DNA of 64,000 bases from Bacillus nitratireducens (GTDB lineage: Bacteria; Bacillota; Bacilli; Bacillales; Bacillaceae_G), in assembly GCF_001884135.1 (NCBI RefSeq), contig NZ_MAOC01000004.1, positions 62,001 through 126,000 on the forward strand, written 5' to 3'. The stretch's first letter is position 1. Each line of letters opens with the position of its first letter. Positions 50,101 through 59,647 of the stretch are shown piece after piece. The position numbers and the translations under genes are program-made. The notes under the pieces were generated by a model. It had not been told where the DNA came from and ran no database searches. It saw only the letters and a list, made by a program, of their open reading frames with translations.

Positions 50101-51116
50101 TACCTTTCTACATCACCTACTGATGCCGTCATTGCCCGAAGTATATCCTTCTCTGATGACATTGGCGTATCACCGACGATTGTATGTGCAAGCATTCCAG
50201 CTGCTGACGCAAATGAAACAGCTTTCTCTGGTGCAAACTCTTCTATCTCGCCATGAATAATCCCGCTCGTATAAGCATCTCCAGCACCTATTCTATCATA
50301 TACAGAAAACGTAAGTGTTTTTGCAAAAGTGAACGCACCATCTTTACATATAAACCCGCGAAGCGAGTGTGTATTATCGCTATTAATAGAGCGATGTGTA
50401 CCAGCGATTGTAGCGATATGATATGTCTCAGCCACTTTTGGAATAAGATCAACAAGTTGTGCTTCTCGCTCCGTCTCTTCTGTTTTCATTCCAAGAACGA
50501 ACATTGCATCTTTTTCGTTCATCATAACGATATCAGCAAGAGCTAGCATTTCTTCATAATGCGGTTTCGCTTGCTCATATCCGTCTTCTCCCCAAAGCGA
50601 TGGACGATAATTACAATCAAAAACGACAGTGCCTCCGTTTTCTTTAACTGCTTTCGCTAAAGATTTCATATGATGGCGTACAGTATCATTCATCGCAAGT
50701 GTAATCCCGCAAAAATGAACGATATCAATTTCCTTGGCGATTTTTTCAAATTGGTACATCTCTTCACATGCCGTATTGAAGCTACTCTCTAATCGATTTG
50801 AATATGTAACGCGGCTTGCACGTGCACCAAATCCGTTTTCTAAAAAGTACATGCCGACATATTTACCGCCTCTTGAAATAAACGGCACCCGAATGCCTAA
50901 CTTTTGAATATGTGATATCGCAGCATCCCCAACAGAGTTTTCCGGTAAAGTTGAAATAAGAAAACCTTCATGTCCTAGATGAGAAAGCGCCGCTGCAACA
51001 TTCACACCTGTACCAGAAAATGAGTAATTTAACGTATTTGCTTGCGACAATAGTTCATATCCTGGTACTTGCAGGCGCATCATTACTTCGCCGAATGCTG
51101 CAATTTTCTTACGCAT
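50100..51116 (-). CDS. kdgK: PfkB-family sugar kinase, 2-dehydro-3-deoxygluconate kinase type
   Basis: A 338-residue ribokinase-fold kinase: AAFGEVMMRLQVPG start, a GTGVNVAAALSHLG substrate segment near residue 34 and the ATP/anion motif DRIGAGDAYTSG near 275-286. It fits KDG kinases, which phosphorylate 2-dehydro-3-deoxy-gluconate to the 6-phosphate. I start it at the ATG at 51116, which overlaps the aldolase gene by eight bases. The next gene upstream is the matching phosphate aldolase, consistent with the pathway. Substrate stereochemistry cannot be told. Confidence 0.85.
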   Translation of the reverse strand: MRKKIAAFGEVMMRLQVPGYELLSQANTLNYSFSGTGVNVAAALSHLGHEGFLISTLPENSVGDAAISHIQKLGIRVPFISRGGKYVGMYFLENGFGARASRVTYSNRLESSFNTACEEMYQFEKIAKEIDIVHFCGITLAMNDTVRHHMKSLAKAVKENGGTVVFDCNYRPSLWGEDGYEQAKPHYEEMLALADIVMMNEKDAMFVLGMKTEETEREAQLVDLIPKVAETYHIATIAGTHRSINSDNTHSLRGFICKDGAFTFAKTLTFSVYDRIGAGDAYTSGIIHGEIEEFAPEKAVSFASAAGMLAHTIVGDTPMSSEKDILRAMTASVGDVER

Positions 51117-51864
51117 ATTGATCAACTAGCTTCTTCACTACCGCTAATAACTCACGAACATCTTCTGTTTTCGTATTACCAGTTTCTTTATCAATAATAG
51201 AAGAGTACACGTGCGGGATAACTTGCTCTACGTTTGCCTCTAGCGCAATACGCACAATTGTTTCAAAGTTTTCTTTATCAATTCCGCCCGTTGGCTCTAA
51301 TGCAAATCCTTCTTCCGCACATGCTTTCGCAACAGCGCGATATTCTTCTTCATGAGCTAGCCCTTTCATCGGGAAGTATTTCAAGGAATTTCCGCCCATA
51401 TCACGTACAAGTGCGATTGCTGTTTTAATTGGGACGATTGCTTTTTCTTCCCCAGCTGCACTAATTGGACCAGTAGAAATATTTACGTACCCTACTTTTC
51501 CTGTTGGTGATACTAAACTATTAATCCAGCTATCTTTTCCGCCTAGATTTGCACGTGTCGCTCCAACTGAAGGAAACACTTGGTTAATATGGCTACCAGG
51601 GTAATGCTTCGCAATTTCAGCTACAACTGCCGCTTGGCGATTATCTCCTGCTCCTAGTCCGATTGATACAGCGTCATCAATTTCTTTTCCATATGCTTTC
51701 ATCGCTGTAACTGCTTCTTCTACTGTTGGATAGTCTTTTGATAACACTCCAACAACTACATAACCTTCTGCTGCTTCAAAAATGTCTTTCGCATTTTCGA
51801 TATTGTTCGCTAATACATTTAATGCTACGCGGCCTTTATAAAAACGTTTTTGAATGTTTGTCAT
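51109..51864 (-). CDS. 2-dehydro-3-deoxy-phosphogluconate-type aldolase (DgaF family)
   Basis: A 251-residue aldolase of the small KDGP-aldolase family found beside DgaE-like lyases. Recognisable segments are RVALNVLANNIENAKDIFEA, NQVFPSVGATRANLGG and GNSLKYFPMKGLAHEEE with a likely Schiff-base Lys. It should split the 6-phospho keto-deoxy acid into pyruvate and glyceraldehyde 3-phosphate. It lies between the lyase and kinase genes with a one-base gap to the former. Confidence 0.87.
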   Translation of the reverse strand: MTNIQKRFYKGRVALNVLANNIENAKDIFEAAEGYVVVGVLSKDYPTVEEAVTAMKAYGKEIDDAVSIGLGAGDNRQAAVVAEIAKHYPGSHINQVFPSVGATRANLGGKDSWINSLVSPTGKVGYVNISTGPISAAGEEKAIVPIKTAIALVRDMGGNSLKYFPMKGLAHEEEYRAVAKACAEEGFALEPTGGIDKENFETIVRIALEANVEQVIPHVYSSIIDKETGNTKTEDVRELLAVVKKLVDQYA

Positions 51865-51865
51865 T

Positions 51866-52969
51866 TTAGTTTCCCCCTACAATTTCTCTCATTTTTTCTT
51901 CAATCACATATATATCATCACCTTGAAGTGGACGTGGATCAATATCAAAGAATCCTTGTCTTACTCCGTAATCACGCGTGTAAATAGCAATTTCCCCTTC
52001 GCGTAATGCATTTACGACGTCTTTTGCTGATTTATTTAACTCGTTCTCGTTAATATGAATACGTGCTCTAAAGATTGCTCTTCCTGCCTCATCTTGAACG
52101 ATCGTTACATTTACACCGTTTAATTCTTTCAGCGGCATAAGTACTTGTAATAACTCTTTTTCTTGTTCACTCTTATCTTCTTTTACTCCATACTCATCAA
52201 GCGCTTGAAGTAAACCGAAAGTTGTTTCTTTCCCAACTTTCATACTTCTTCCGATGCAATGTAATTGCACTTTCAGCCACTCAATATATTTTCGTTTCCC
52301 GCCGACAATACCAGAAGTAGGTCCTTCAATTGCCTTTGAACCGCTATAAATGGCAAGATCTGAATACTTCACATACTTTTGAATATCTTCTTCAGCTGCC
52401 GCATCGACGATAAGTGGTACGTTATTTCGCTGCGCGACTTCCCATGCTTCTTCAACAGAAATCATATTTTTTTGTACGGCATGATGGGATTTCACATATA
52501 GAATCGCTGCTGTATTTTCACCAATCGCATCTTCAATATGTTCTGCTTTCCCTTCATTTGCATAGCCAACTTCTACAAGTTTACCGCCGCCTAAATAAAT
52601 CATCGTTTCAACAGGAGCACCGTATTGAACGTTATGACCTTTTAACATAATCACTTCGTTTTTCACGATGACCTCTTGATGAAGTCGTTCACTTTTACGA
52701 CGGTTTCCTTCTGTAACGATACCAGCGATAGAAAGCGCAATTCCGCTTGATGCTGAATTTACAACAACTGCTGCCTCTGAATCTAGAATTCTCGCAATAT
52801 GGTCTCCCGCTTTATCTACTAAATCAGCAATTTCCACATAATTTTGTCCACCATGTTTCATCGCATCCATAACTGTATCTGTAGGAGCAGATACACCTAA
52901 AATACTCATTCTACCGCTCGCATTAATCACTCTTTTTAATCCGTACTTAGCATTCAATGAATGACCCAT
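51866..52969 (-). CDS. DgaE-family PLP-dependent ammonia lyase
   Basis: A 367-residue SelA-like PLP enzyme. Lys212 in YSGSKAIEGPTSG is the expected Schiff-base lysine, with DAAAEED (about 189-195) as the PLP-ring aspartate. In Salmonella DgaE removes ammonia from D-glucosaminate 6-phosphate to give the keto-deoxy acid. Here the order of phosphorylation may differ because a GntP permease and a KDG-type kinase replace the PTS, so the substrate may be the unphosphorylated acid. It overlaps the amidohydrolase gene by 23 bases. Confidence 0.85.
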   Translation of the reverse strand: MGHSLNAKYGLKRVINASGRMSILGVSAPTDTVMDAMKHGGQNYVEIADLVDKAGDHIARILDSEAAVVVNSASSGIALSIAGIVTEGNRRKSERLHQEVIVKNEVIMLKGHNVQYGAPVETMIYLGGGKLVEVGYANEGKAEHIEDAIGENTAAILYVKSHHAVQKNMISVEEAWEVAQRNNVPLIVDAAAEEDIQKYVKYSDLAIYSGSKAIEGPTSGIVGGKRKYIEWLKVQLHCIGRSMKVGKETTFGLLQALDEYGVKEDKSEQEKELLQVLMPLKELNGVNVTIVQDEAGRAIFRARIHINENELNKSAKDVVNALREGEIAIYTRDYGVRQGFFDIDPRPLQGDDIYVIEEKMREIVGGN

Positions 52970-54047
52970 TGATTACAACCCCTTTCGTATCAATTCTTCT
53001 TTCAGCAACACGCTGATCCCCTTCTGAATCAATTAACGTAATCGGTTCATCTTTCACCGTAAATAAAGTTAAGTTTGCAATATCGCCTTCTTGAATACGG
53101 CCAAGCTCTGGTTTTTTCAGCCACTCTGCCGCATTTTTCGTAACCGCATCAATTACTTCTTCTAGCGGATAACCTAAGTAAAGGAATTTCGAAAGAACGT
53201 GAGCCATACTATACACTGGACCGTGTATACGATTCTTCCGGTAAATGTCTGTACTAATTGTATTAAAGGCAATACCGTGACGCTTCGCCGCTTCTGCTAC
53301 TTTAAAAGAAAAACTAGCATTACCGTGACCAACATCTAAATGAATACCGCGATTCACTGCATCTAGTAATACAGGTAGCGGTTTGTCTTCTTCATCAAAT
53401 AAATTATTTTCTTTCCCGTTTAAGTAATGTGTAATGACATCATCTTTTGCTAAAAGAGGTACAACTTCCTCAATGCGAGGAGGCGCTGAGCCGATATGTA
53501 CCATAATCGGTAATGATGTGTCACGAGATAAAGAGCGTGCAACATGAAGCGGTTCAATTCCACTATCACAAACAACACTTTTACTCATTCTCGCCTTTAA
53601 CCCAACGATTACATCTTTATACTTTTCTACTGCTTCTATTACTTTCTCTCTATCTATCCATTCCATATTGGATAATTCATCAATTCGTTTCAAACCGATG
53701 CGAGAAATATTTAAAAAGGCAAATAAATTCGTTTTCGCCTGCTCTCTACTTTGTACTAAATCTGCAATACGATCAGCTCCGCAGCTACCCGCATCAACAA
53801 TTGTCGTTACCCCTTGCTTAACGCCAATTTCATCCACCTCATCGCCATACGGATCAAACTCTGGAAAAGCATGAACGTGTAAATCAATCCAGCCACTCGA
53901 TACGTAAGTACCTGAGTAATCAAGAACCTTTCCACCTTCACCAGCACCAGCTTTTGTCACCTGTGCGATTTTATTATTTTCAATTACAATGTCAATCTCT
54001 TCCCCGTTCACACGTTTCACATTACGTAGTACGAATCGTTCTGTCAT
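52947..54047 (-). CDS. Amidohydrolase/deacetylase-family metallohydrolase
   Basis: A 366-residue metal-dependent hydrolase with HVHAFPEF (about residues 57-64), a candidate metal-bridging Lys in GLKARMSKS and further His/Asp ligands at MVHIG, THYLNG and DVGHG. This is the deacetylase-like group that accompanies DgaE/DgaF-type genes. It is the first gene of the operon. It could remove an N-acyl group from an amino-sugar acid before the ammonia lyase acts; that role is inference from the gene set. Confidence 0.85.
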   Translation of the reverse strand: MTERFVLRNVKRVNGEEIDIVIENNKIAQVTKAGAGEGGKVLDYSGTYVSSGWIDLHVHAFPEFDPYGDEVDEIGVKQGVTTIVDAGSCGADRIADLVQSREQAKTNLFAFLNISRIGLKRIDELSNMEWIDREKVIEAVEKYKDVIVGLKARMSKSVVCDSGIEPLHVARSLSRDTSLPIMVHIGSAPPRIEEVVPLLAKDDVITHYLNGKENNLFDEEDKPLPVLLDAVNRGIHLDVGHGNASFSFKVAEAAKRHGIAFNTISTDIYRKNRIHGPVYSMAHVLSKFLYLGYPLEEVIDAVTKNAAEWLKKPELGRIQEGDIANLTLFTVKDEPITLIDSEGDQRVAERRIDTKGVVINGSFIEC

Positions 54048-54158
54048 TGTATTTCCACCCTTTTCTATAAGAAGCCATAAGAATACGCTTACATTAAAGT
54101 TTCATTTTTTATATCTCTTTCACATATTTAGAGTATCACGAAAAAAACGAAAAGTAAA

Positions 54159-54170
54159 TATAACGTTATA
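54159..54170. promoter_or_regulatory. Palindrome, candidate GntR-type operator
   Basis: TATAACGTTATA, a perfect 12-base palindrome 112 bases upstream of the amidohydrolase gene, in the region where the operon promoter should lie. AT-rich ends fit GntR/HutC-type sites. Confidence 0.55.
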
Positions 54171-54212
54171 ATGTTTAATGGTAAATAAAAAGACAATCCA
54201 TTTCTTATATGC

Positions 54213-54247
54213 CAAAAGACTGACCCATAACGGACCAGCCTTTTTCT
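54213..54247 (-). terminator. Terminator of the vanY-like gene
   Basis: GGCTGGTCC / GGGTCAGTC (with G-T pairs) around GTTAT followed by T4 on the minus strand. Confidence 0.82.
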
Positions 54248-55108
54248 CTATTCCTGAACCGTCACAATAACCCCGTCCATATTATTCCCCGAAATTTCAT
54301 ACTGCTTATTCGCTGGAACATTCACGTTCATACGACCTGAAACTTTATAATAAGAAACCGTATATTTCTTACCTTCAACCTCAGTTGAAACTTCTTTTTC
54401 CTCTTTTAAGAAGTCCAAATATTCCTCTAACGTAATCTTCTTTTTTTGCATAATTGCGCTATGAGGTAGGCCGACATAACGTATGTGCCACGGCTCATAT
54501 TGAATGCCCGTAATATTACTTTTATTTTTCGGATAACGTAAAACAAACCCGTGCTTCCATACGTTCTCTTCAATCCATTTTCCTTCAGGAGCTTTCTCCA
54601 TTTTCTTTTGAGTAGACCCAACGTCGAGTGATAACCCTAAATTATGTTCACTATATCCTGCTGGAAGTGCATAATCAGATCCCATTTCTTTATATAATTT
54701 ACTTTGTTCTTGAAAATCTCGGTAACCGCTACTCATTAAGAAATGCTCTACTCCATCTTTCCCAGCTGCATCGACAACGTTCAAAAACTTTTTTACAACA
54801 CCCTTTGATAAGCGAAGATTTCTATCAAATATTACATAGCCTCTTACTAATTCACTATTGTGATTTACATTTATAATATCGGACCTAACACTATCTTTTT
54901 TAACCGGATAATCTTTATTAACTAATAATAGATCACCTTTATAAATTTCTTCTTTTGTCACTTCTACCTTTTCAGTATTCGCAGCTTTTACTTTATTATC
55001 TTTTTCTGCAATTTTAACGTCGATCTCCTTTTGAAATAATGGTGATATATAAAAGCCTACACATGCTGTACATACTATAAATAGAGAAATAAATACCCAC
55101 TTTTTCAT
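54248..55108 (-). CDS. vanY: D-Ala-D-Ala carboxypeptidase, VanY type
   Basis: A 286-residue peptidase M15B enzyme. A signal anchor covers about residues 4-20; the zinc ligands appear in SEHNLGLSLDVG and EPWHIRYVG, and SSGYRDFQEQ is the conserved substrate segment. It removes the terminal D-Ala from peptidoglycan precursors, lowering vancomycin binding. The last 60 residues form a small beta-rich tail. It is downstream of a VanS/VanR-like pair, 82 bases after the kinase gene, on the same strand. No vanHAX-type ligase genes are nearby. Confidence 0.9.
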   Translation of the reverse strand: MKKWVFISLFIVCTACVGFYISPLFQKEIDVKIAEKDNKVKAANTEKVEVTKEEIYKGDLLLVNKDYPVKKDSVRSDIINVNHNSELVRGYVIFDRNLRLSKGVVKKFLNVVDAAGKDGVEHFLMSSGYRDFQEQSKLYKEMGSDYALPAGYSEHNLGLSLDVGSTQKKMEKAPEGKWIEENVWKHGFVLRYPKNKSNITGIQYEPWHIRYVGLPHSAIMQKKKITLEEYLDFLKEEKEVSTEVEGKKYTVSYYKVSGRMNVNVPANKQYEISGNNMDGVIVTVQE

Positions 55109-55190
55109 TTCTAGTTCCTCCTTAACTTAACTTACGTATAGAATAGAAAAAACTATTAAAATAAAAAGTGGGGTAAAGTTTAAATTTTTA

Positions 55191-56297
55191 TTAAATTGTT
55201 TCGCTTTCTTCTTTTGGCAATCTCACTTCAAATATCGTTCTAATAACATCGCTTTCAGCAGAAATCGTACCATCATGCTGCTCGATAATATTTTTTGCGA
55301 TAAATAGTCCAAGGCCTGTTCCGCCACGGTCCTCTGTTCTCGATTTATCACCTGTATAAAACACATCAAAAAGATACGGTAAATCTTCTTCTGGAATGCT
55401 ATCTCCGTAATTTATAATTTGTACAACAACTTCTTCATTATCGATATACCCATTCATATCAACAAATTGTCCATCGCATCCGTATCGAACGGCATTTGTT
55501 AACAAGTTTTCAAATACTCTAGCTAGCAATTTCCCATCACCATTAATTGGTAAATGAGGATCAACATTCAGCCTAGCTTCTAAATGATGTTTCTCTAATA
55601 GCGGATATAATTCCTCGTCTAACTGTATGAGTAATTCACTTATATCAATTTGCTTTTTATCTAGCTTTAGCATGCCATAATTCATACGTGTAATTTCAAA
55701 TAGTTCATCAATTAAACTTTCCAGTCTTTGCGATTTTGTATATGCAATCGTAGAAAAATGCTTAATTTGTTCCTTCGTTAAATTCTCATCTTTAAGAATT
55801 AAATCTAAATATCCTAACACAGATGTTAGCGGCGTTCTTAAATCATGAGCTAAGTTAACAATTAACTGGTCTTTACTACTCTCTGCAAAGTCTCCTCGTT
55901 CCACTGCTTCTTTTAATTTTTCACTCGCTACATTAATTTCGCCGGCGATATATCCAAACTCATCATTTGATAAAACGCGAACTTGATTTGTAAAATCCCC
56001 ATTCGCCAAATGATGAATCCCGTCTGAAATTTCATCAAAATACTTTAAATATGGTCTAGTAAGGAAGAAAAAAAACATAATAGACAGAGGGATGAATATA
56101 AGTAAAAAGAAAGTAATATCCCCAATCCCTCTTATAACTGAACGAAATTGAGCTAAAGGATCCTCATAATGCACCGCTAATTTATAGTAAATCCGTAATC
56201 CTTCATAAATTAAATACGTTACACCAGCTGCTAATACCATACTTAACGCAAATAGCATAACCATCTTCGAGCGAAAGCTTCTCATCTTTTTAGCCAT
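55191..56297 (-). CDS. VanS-like sensor histidine kinase
   Basis: A 368-residue kinase: two helices (about residues 12-30 and 52-74) with a 20-residue external loop, HAMP, the His box VNLAHDLRTPLTSVLG, NAVRYG and GTGLGLFIAKNI. The architecture is that of VanS. It overlaps the regulator gene by eight bases. With vanY downstream it probably adjusts cell-wall precursor trimming, rather than full glycopeptide resistance. Confidence 0.9.
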   Translation of the reverse strand: MAKKMRSFRSKMVMLFALSMVLAAGVTYLIYEGLRIYYKLAVHYEDPLAQFRSVIRGIGDITFFLLIFIPLSIMFFFFLTRPYLKYFDEISDGIHHLANGDFTNQVRVLSNDEFGYIAGEINVASEKLKEAVERGDFAESSKDQLIVNLAHDLRTPLTSVLGYLDLILKDENLTKEQIKHFSTIAYTKSQRLESLIDELFEITRMNYGMLKLDKKQIDISELLIQLDEELYPLLEKHHLEARLNVDPHLPINGDGKLLARVFENLLTNAVRYGCDGQFVDMNGYIDNEEVVVQIINYGDSIPEEDLPYLFDVFYTGDKSRTEDRGGTGLGLFIAKNIIEQHDGTISAESDVIRTIFEVRLPKEESETI

Positions 56298-56988
56298 TGA
56301 AAGTATACCCTACTCCCCACACTGTTTTTATTAACTTATTCTTTCTTTTATCTTCTCCAAGTTTTTTCCGCAAAGTACGGATATGTACCATAACTGTATT
56401 TCCGCCTTCATAATAATCATCTGCCCATACTTGCTGGAATATATTTTCCACACTGTACACTTTCTTCGGGTGACTTGCTAATACATATAAAATATCAAAT
56501 TCTTTTGGTGTTAATTCAATTGGCTCTCCGTACACATTTACTGTTCGGCGCTCAGGATCAATAACAATTCCACCAATTTCCAAAGCAGATTTACTCTCTT
56601 CTATTTTCGGCTGATTTAACGTAAGAAATCGGCGTAGTTGTGCATTTACGCGGGCAACTAATTCAATCGGTGTAAAAGGCTTCGTCATATAATCATCTGC
56701 GCCTAATACAAGACCTGTCACCTTATCAAAATCAGATGTTTTCGCACTTAAGAAAATGATTGGCATATGATGTTTTGCGCGAATTTGGCGCGTCACTTCA
56801 TAACCATCCATTTTCGGCATCATAATATCTAAGACCACTAATTCGATTGGCTGCGTTTGAATAATATGCATGGCTTCTTCTCCATCAGCTGCTTTAACGA
56901 CGTGGTACCCTTCTTTTTCTAAATGTATCTCTATTAAATCAGCAATTTCTGCCTCATCATCTGCTATTAAAATTGAAATGTTCTTCAT
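56290..56988 (-). CDS. VanR-like response regulator
   Basis: A 232-residue OmpR-family regulator: ILIADDE start, phospho-acceptor Asp in LVVLDIMMPKMDG (about residue 53), KPFTPIE, and a winged helix ending VWGVGYTFNG. An AAAGGGGGAG ribosome site precedes the ATG. It is the first gene of vanR-vanS-vanY. A repeat-like GC-rich hairpin (57004-57034) lies in its leader. Confidence 0.93.
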   Translation of the reverse strand: MKNISILIADDEAEIADLIEIHLEKEGYHVVKAADGEEAMHIIQTQPIELVVLDIMMPKMDGYEVTRQIRAKHHMPIIFLSAKTSDFDKVTGLVLGADDYMTKPFTPIELVARVNAQLRRFLTLNQPKIEESKSALEIGGIVIDPERRTVNVYGEPIELTPKEFDILYVLASHPKKVYSVENIFQQVWADDYYEGGNTVMVHIRTLRKKLGEDKRKNKLIKTVWGVGYTFNG

Positions 56989-57003
56989 TTTACTCCCCCT
57001 TTT

Positions 57004-57034
57004 ATCCCGCTATTTGCGGGTATCCTGATTAAGG
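57004..57034 (-). repeat. Short dispersed repeat copy in the vanR leader
   Basis: On the minus strand CCTTAATCAG, four bases, then CCCGCAAATAGCGGGAT. Both parts are identical to segments at 21450-21459 and 21492-21508, so this is a shortened copy. Confidence 0.7.
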
Positions 57035-57041
57035 ATTAGAT

Positions 57042-58148
57042 TCACCTCTCCAAAATAATCCGCTGCTTCGTGATTTCCGCCAGCCTTCCGCGATCTACTT
57101 CATACTCAGCTTCAACGCTTTGCGGTACAATCACTTTCCCGCTCTCAAGCATCACTTCTGGCGAAATAATATCCCTCTTCCAATGTCGGCTAGAGGCAGA
57201 TATATCACCTGGAATCGTAAAGTTTGGCAGTGAAGCAAGCGCAACATTTTGTGCACGTGAGATTCCCATCTCCACCATACCGCCGCACCAAACAGGTATG
57301 TTATGCTCCATACAATAATTATGGATTTGAACCGATTCTGTTAATCCACCCACTCGCCCTGGTTTAATATTAACGATGCGGCAACTGCCAAGCGTAATCG
57401 CAACACGTGCATCTTCTAGACTGTGGATACTTTCATCTAAACAAATCGGTGTTTCCATTTTCCTTTGCAACTGTGCATGATCAAGAAAATCATAATCCGC
57501 TAACGGTTGTTCAATCATCATCAATTGAAATTCATCTAATCGTTTCACCCTCTCTGTATCCGCTAATGTATACGCTGAATTTGCATCAGCCATTAACGGA
57601 ATACTTGGGAACTCTTTACGAATTTCTTCCAATAACTCGTAATCATGCTCTGGCTTTATTTTCACTTTAAAACGCTCATATCCTTCTTCTGCATACTTCT
57701 CGATTTGTTTTAACATAATCGGAATTGTACTGATACCAATCACAACGCCTACTTCAATTTCAGTCCTAGTTCCGCCAAGTAATGTCGCTAATGACTTCTT
57801 TTGACGTTTTGCATATAAATCCCAAACAGCCCCTTCGATCCCCGCCTTTGCCATTCTGTTTCTCTTTATATGCTGGAACAAACCTGGCACTTCATTCGGA
57901 TGAGAAATCTCCGCCTTTAATAAATCCGGTATTAAAAAATCTTGTATTACATGCAGCGCTGTCTTCACTGTTTCTTCCGTATACCACGGCTCAGAGAATG
58001 CAACGACTTCGCCAAATCCAATGTGCCCGTCTGTATCTTCTAATTCAATGACGATACTCTCACGCTTTTCGTAAGTCCCGTAGCTCGCAGTAAACGGGAT
58101 TACGAGTGGCATTTCCGTTATATGAAGTGTCGCTTTTTTTATTTCCAC
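57042..58148 (-). CDS. menC: o-Succinylbenzoate synthase
   Basis: A 368-residue enolase-superfamily enzyme that dehydrates SHCHC to o-succinylbenzoate in menaquinone synthesis. Catalytic-barrel motifs are FKVKIKP (about residue 162), ADANSAY, IEQPL, CLDESIHS and NIKPGRVGG. The GTG start directly follows the menE stop, with GGAGGAG upstream inside menE. It is the last gene of the men operon here. N-acylamino acid racemase activity is a possible side reaction in this family. Confidence 0.93.
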   Translation of the reverse strand: MEIKKATLHITEMPLVIPFTASYGTYEKRESIVIELEDTDGHIGFGEVVAFSEPWYTEETVKTALHVIQDFLIPDLLKAEISHPNEVPGLFQHIKRNRMAKAGIEGAVWDLYAKRQKKSLATLLGGTRTEIEVGVVIGISTIPIMLKQIEKYAEEGYERFKVKIKPEHDYELLEEIRKEFPSIPLMADANSAYTLADTERVKRLDEFQLMMIEQPLADYDFLDHAQLQRKMETPICLDESIHSLEDARVAITLGSCRIVNIKPGRVGGLTESVQIHNYCMEHNIPVWCGGMVEMGISRAQNVALASLPNFTIPGDISASSRHWKRDIISPEVMLESGKVIVPQSVEAEYEVDRGRLAEITKQRIILER

Positions 58149-59594
58149 TTACATCTCCTCCACTAATTGTCTTAACTCTCGTCTTAACAATTTTTTCGAA
58201 GCATTTCGTGGTAATTCCTCTAAGAAACACGCTTTCTTCGGCACTTTATATTTCGCTAATTTCTCCTCGCAAAAATGAAGGATTTCTTCTTCTGTTATTT
58301 CTCCACTTTTTACAACAAAGGCAGCGGGTACTTGTCCCCATTTATCGTCAGTCATACCGACAACACCGGCTTCCACCACCATCGGATGAGAAAGCAACAC
58401 TTCTTCAATTTGAGCCGGGTATATATTTTCTCCGCCAGAAATAATTAAATCACTGCGGCGATCTAATACGTATAAAAATCCTTCTTCATCTAAATAACCG
58501 AGGTCGCCAGTGTGAAGCCATCCATTTTGAATTGTTTCGCGCGTCGCATCTTCACGGTTAAAGTAACCACCTGTTACGTTTGGTCCTTTTACTACAATTT
58601 CGCCTTCCGCAAACGGCGGTACTACTACGCCATCTTTTTCAATACGAAGTTGGCACTGAAATAGTGGTTTCCCGGCTGATCCTACTTTCGTTAACATGTA
58701 ATCTGCGGATAACGTACAAATTTGCGACGACGTTTCTGTCATACCATACGTTTGATACACAGGAATTCCTTTTTCTACACATGTTTCTAGTAGGGGTTTC
58801 GGGGCTGGTCCTCCGCCAAGTAACATGCATCGTAAAGAAGATGGATATGTCTCTCCTCCAAGTCTCTCTAATAAATCAGTTAACATTTTAGAAACGACAG
58901 AAATGATTGTAACACCTCTCGTTTGAAGTGCTTTATGAATAAAATCAGCATCATATTTCGGAACGAGTAAAATGCGCATTCCGTACATAACATTTTTCAT
59001 TAAAAGAGATAACCCACCAACGTGGAACATCGGCATACAAGCTAGCCAGCAATCATCATCTCGAAGCCCTAAATTAAGCGAAGAACCGACTGCGCTTGCC
59101 CAGTGATTGCCGTACGTTAAAATAACGCCTTTCGGCTTCCCTGTCGTCCCTGACGTATAAATAATTGTCATCGCTTCTTCTAAAGAGAATTCTTCTTGTA
59201 TATAGGCTTCCGCCTTCGGTCCCTTCATCATTTCAGCAAATGAATAGACGGCAGCACCCTGAGCTTCAAAATCTTGATCCGTCACTAAGCACATAACTTC
59301 AGCATCATCCATTTGCCAAAGTAGCTCTTCTCTTGAAAGACGCGTATTTAAAAGTACAGCTACTGCACCTACATAAGATAGGGCGTGAATAACTGTAATC
59401 ATCTCCATACCATTTTTCATCAGAACAGCCACCTTTTGCCCACGCTTCACTCCTACATGCGTGAGGTGTTCACAAACAGATACTACTTTTTCATGCAGCT
59501 GCATAAAAGTAACCTTTTCATCCTCTATTTCAATTGCAGTGCGATCTGGTGTTAAAAATGTACGTTGCATTAACCAATTTGGCATCGTCTCCAT
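58149..59594 (-). CDS. menE: o-Succinylbenzoate-CoA ligase
   Basis: A 481-residue ANL-superfamily ligase that activates o-succinylbenzoate with ATP and CoA. The motifs are [14 protein letters not shown] (about residue 146), YGMTETS near 290, and [13 protein letters not shown] and [15 protein letters not shown] towards the C-terminal lid. I start at the ATG at 59594 after AAGGAG; the GTG one codon upstream is possible. A hairpin lies between menB and menE. Confidence 0.95.
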   Translation of the reverse strand: METMPNWLMQRTFLTPDRTAIEIEDEKVTFMQLHEKVVSVCEHLTHVGVKRGQKVAVLMKNGMEMITVIHALSYVGAVAVLLNTRLSREELLWQMDDAEVMCLVTDQDFEAQGAAVYSFAEMMKGPKAEAYIQEEFSLEEAMTIIYTSGTTGKPKGVILTYGNHWASAVGSSLNLGLRDDDCWLACMPMFHVGGLSLLMKNVMYGMRILLVPKYDADFIHKALQTRGVTIISVVSKMLTDLLERLGGETYPSSLRCMLLGGGPAPKPLLETCVEKGIPVYQTYGMTETSSQICTLSADYMLTKVGSAGKPLFQCQLRIEKDGVVVPPFAEGEIVVKGPNVTGGYFNREDATRETIQNGWLHTGDLGYLDEEGFLYVLDRRSDLIISGGENIYPAQIEEVLLSHPMVVEAGVVGMTDDKWGQVPAAFVVKSGEITEEEILHFCEEKLAKYKVPKKACFLEELPRNASKKLLRRELRQLVEEM

Positions 59595-59618
59595 CACTCA
59601 TTCTCCTTTCATGAAAGA

Positions 59619-59647
59619 AAGAGACTTGATATGACATCAAGTCTCTT
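59619..59647 (-). other. Intercistronic hairpin between menB and menE
   Basis: A perfect 12-bp stem (AAGAGACTTGAT / ATCAAGTCTCTT) with a 5-base loop, followed on the minus strand by a T/C-rich stretch rather than a full T-run, 20-30 bases before the menE ribosome site. It may be a weak terminator or an RNA-processing or stability element. Confidence 0.65.

Noticed and set aside
54156-54175. catabolite-repression (cre) site upstream of the sugar-acid operon
   Set aside because: The palindrome TATAACGTTATA lacks the cre consensus core spacing (TGNAANCGNTNNCA); kept as a GntR-type candidate.
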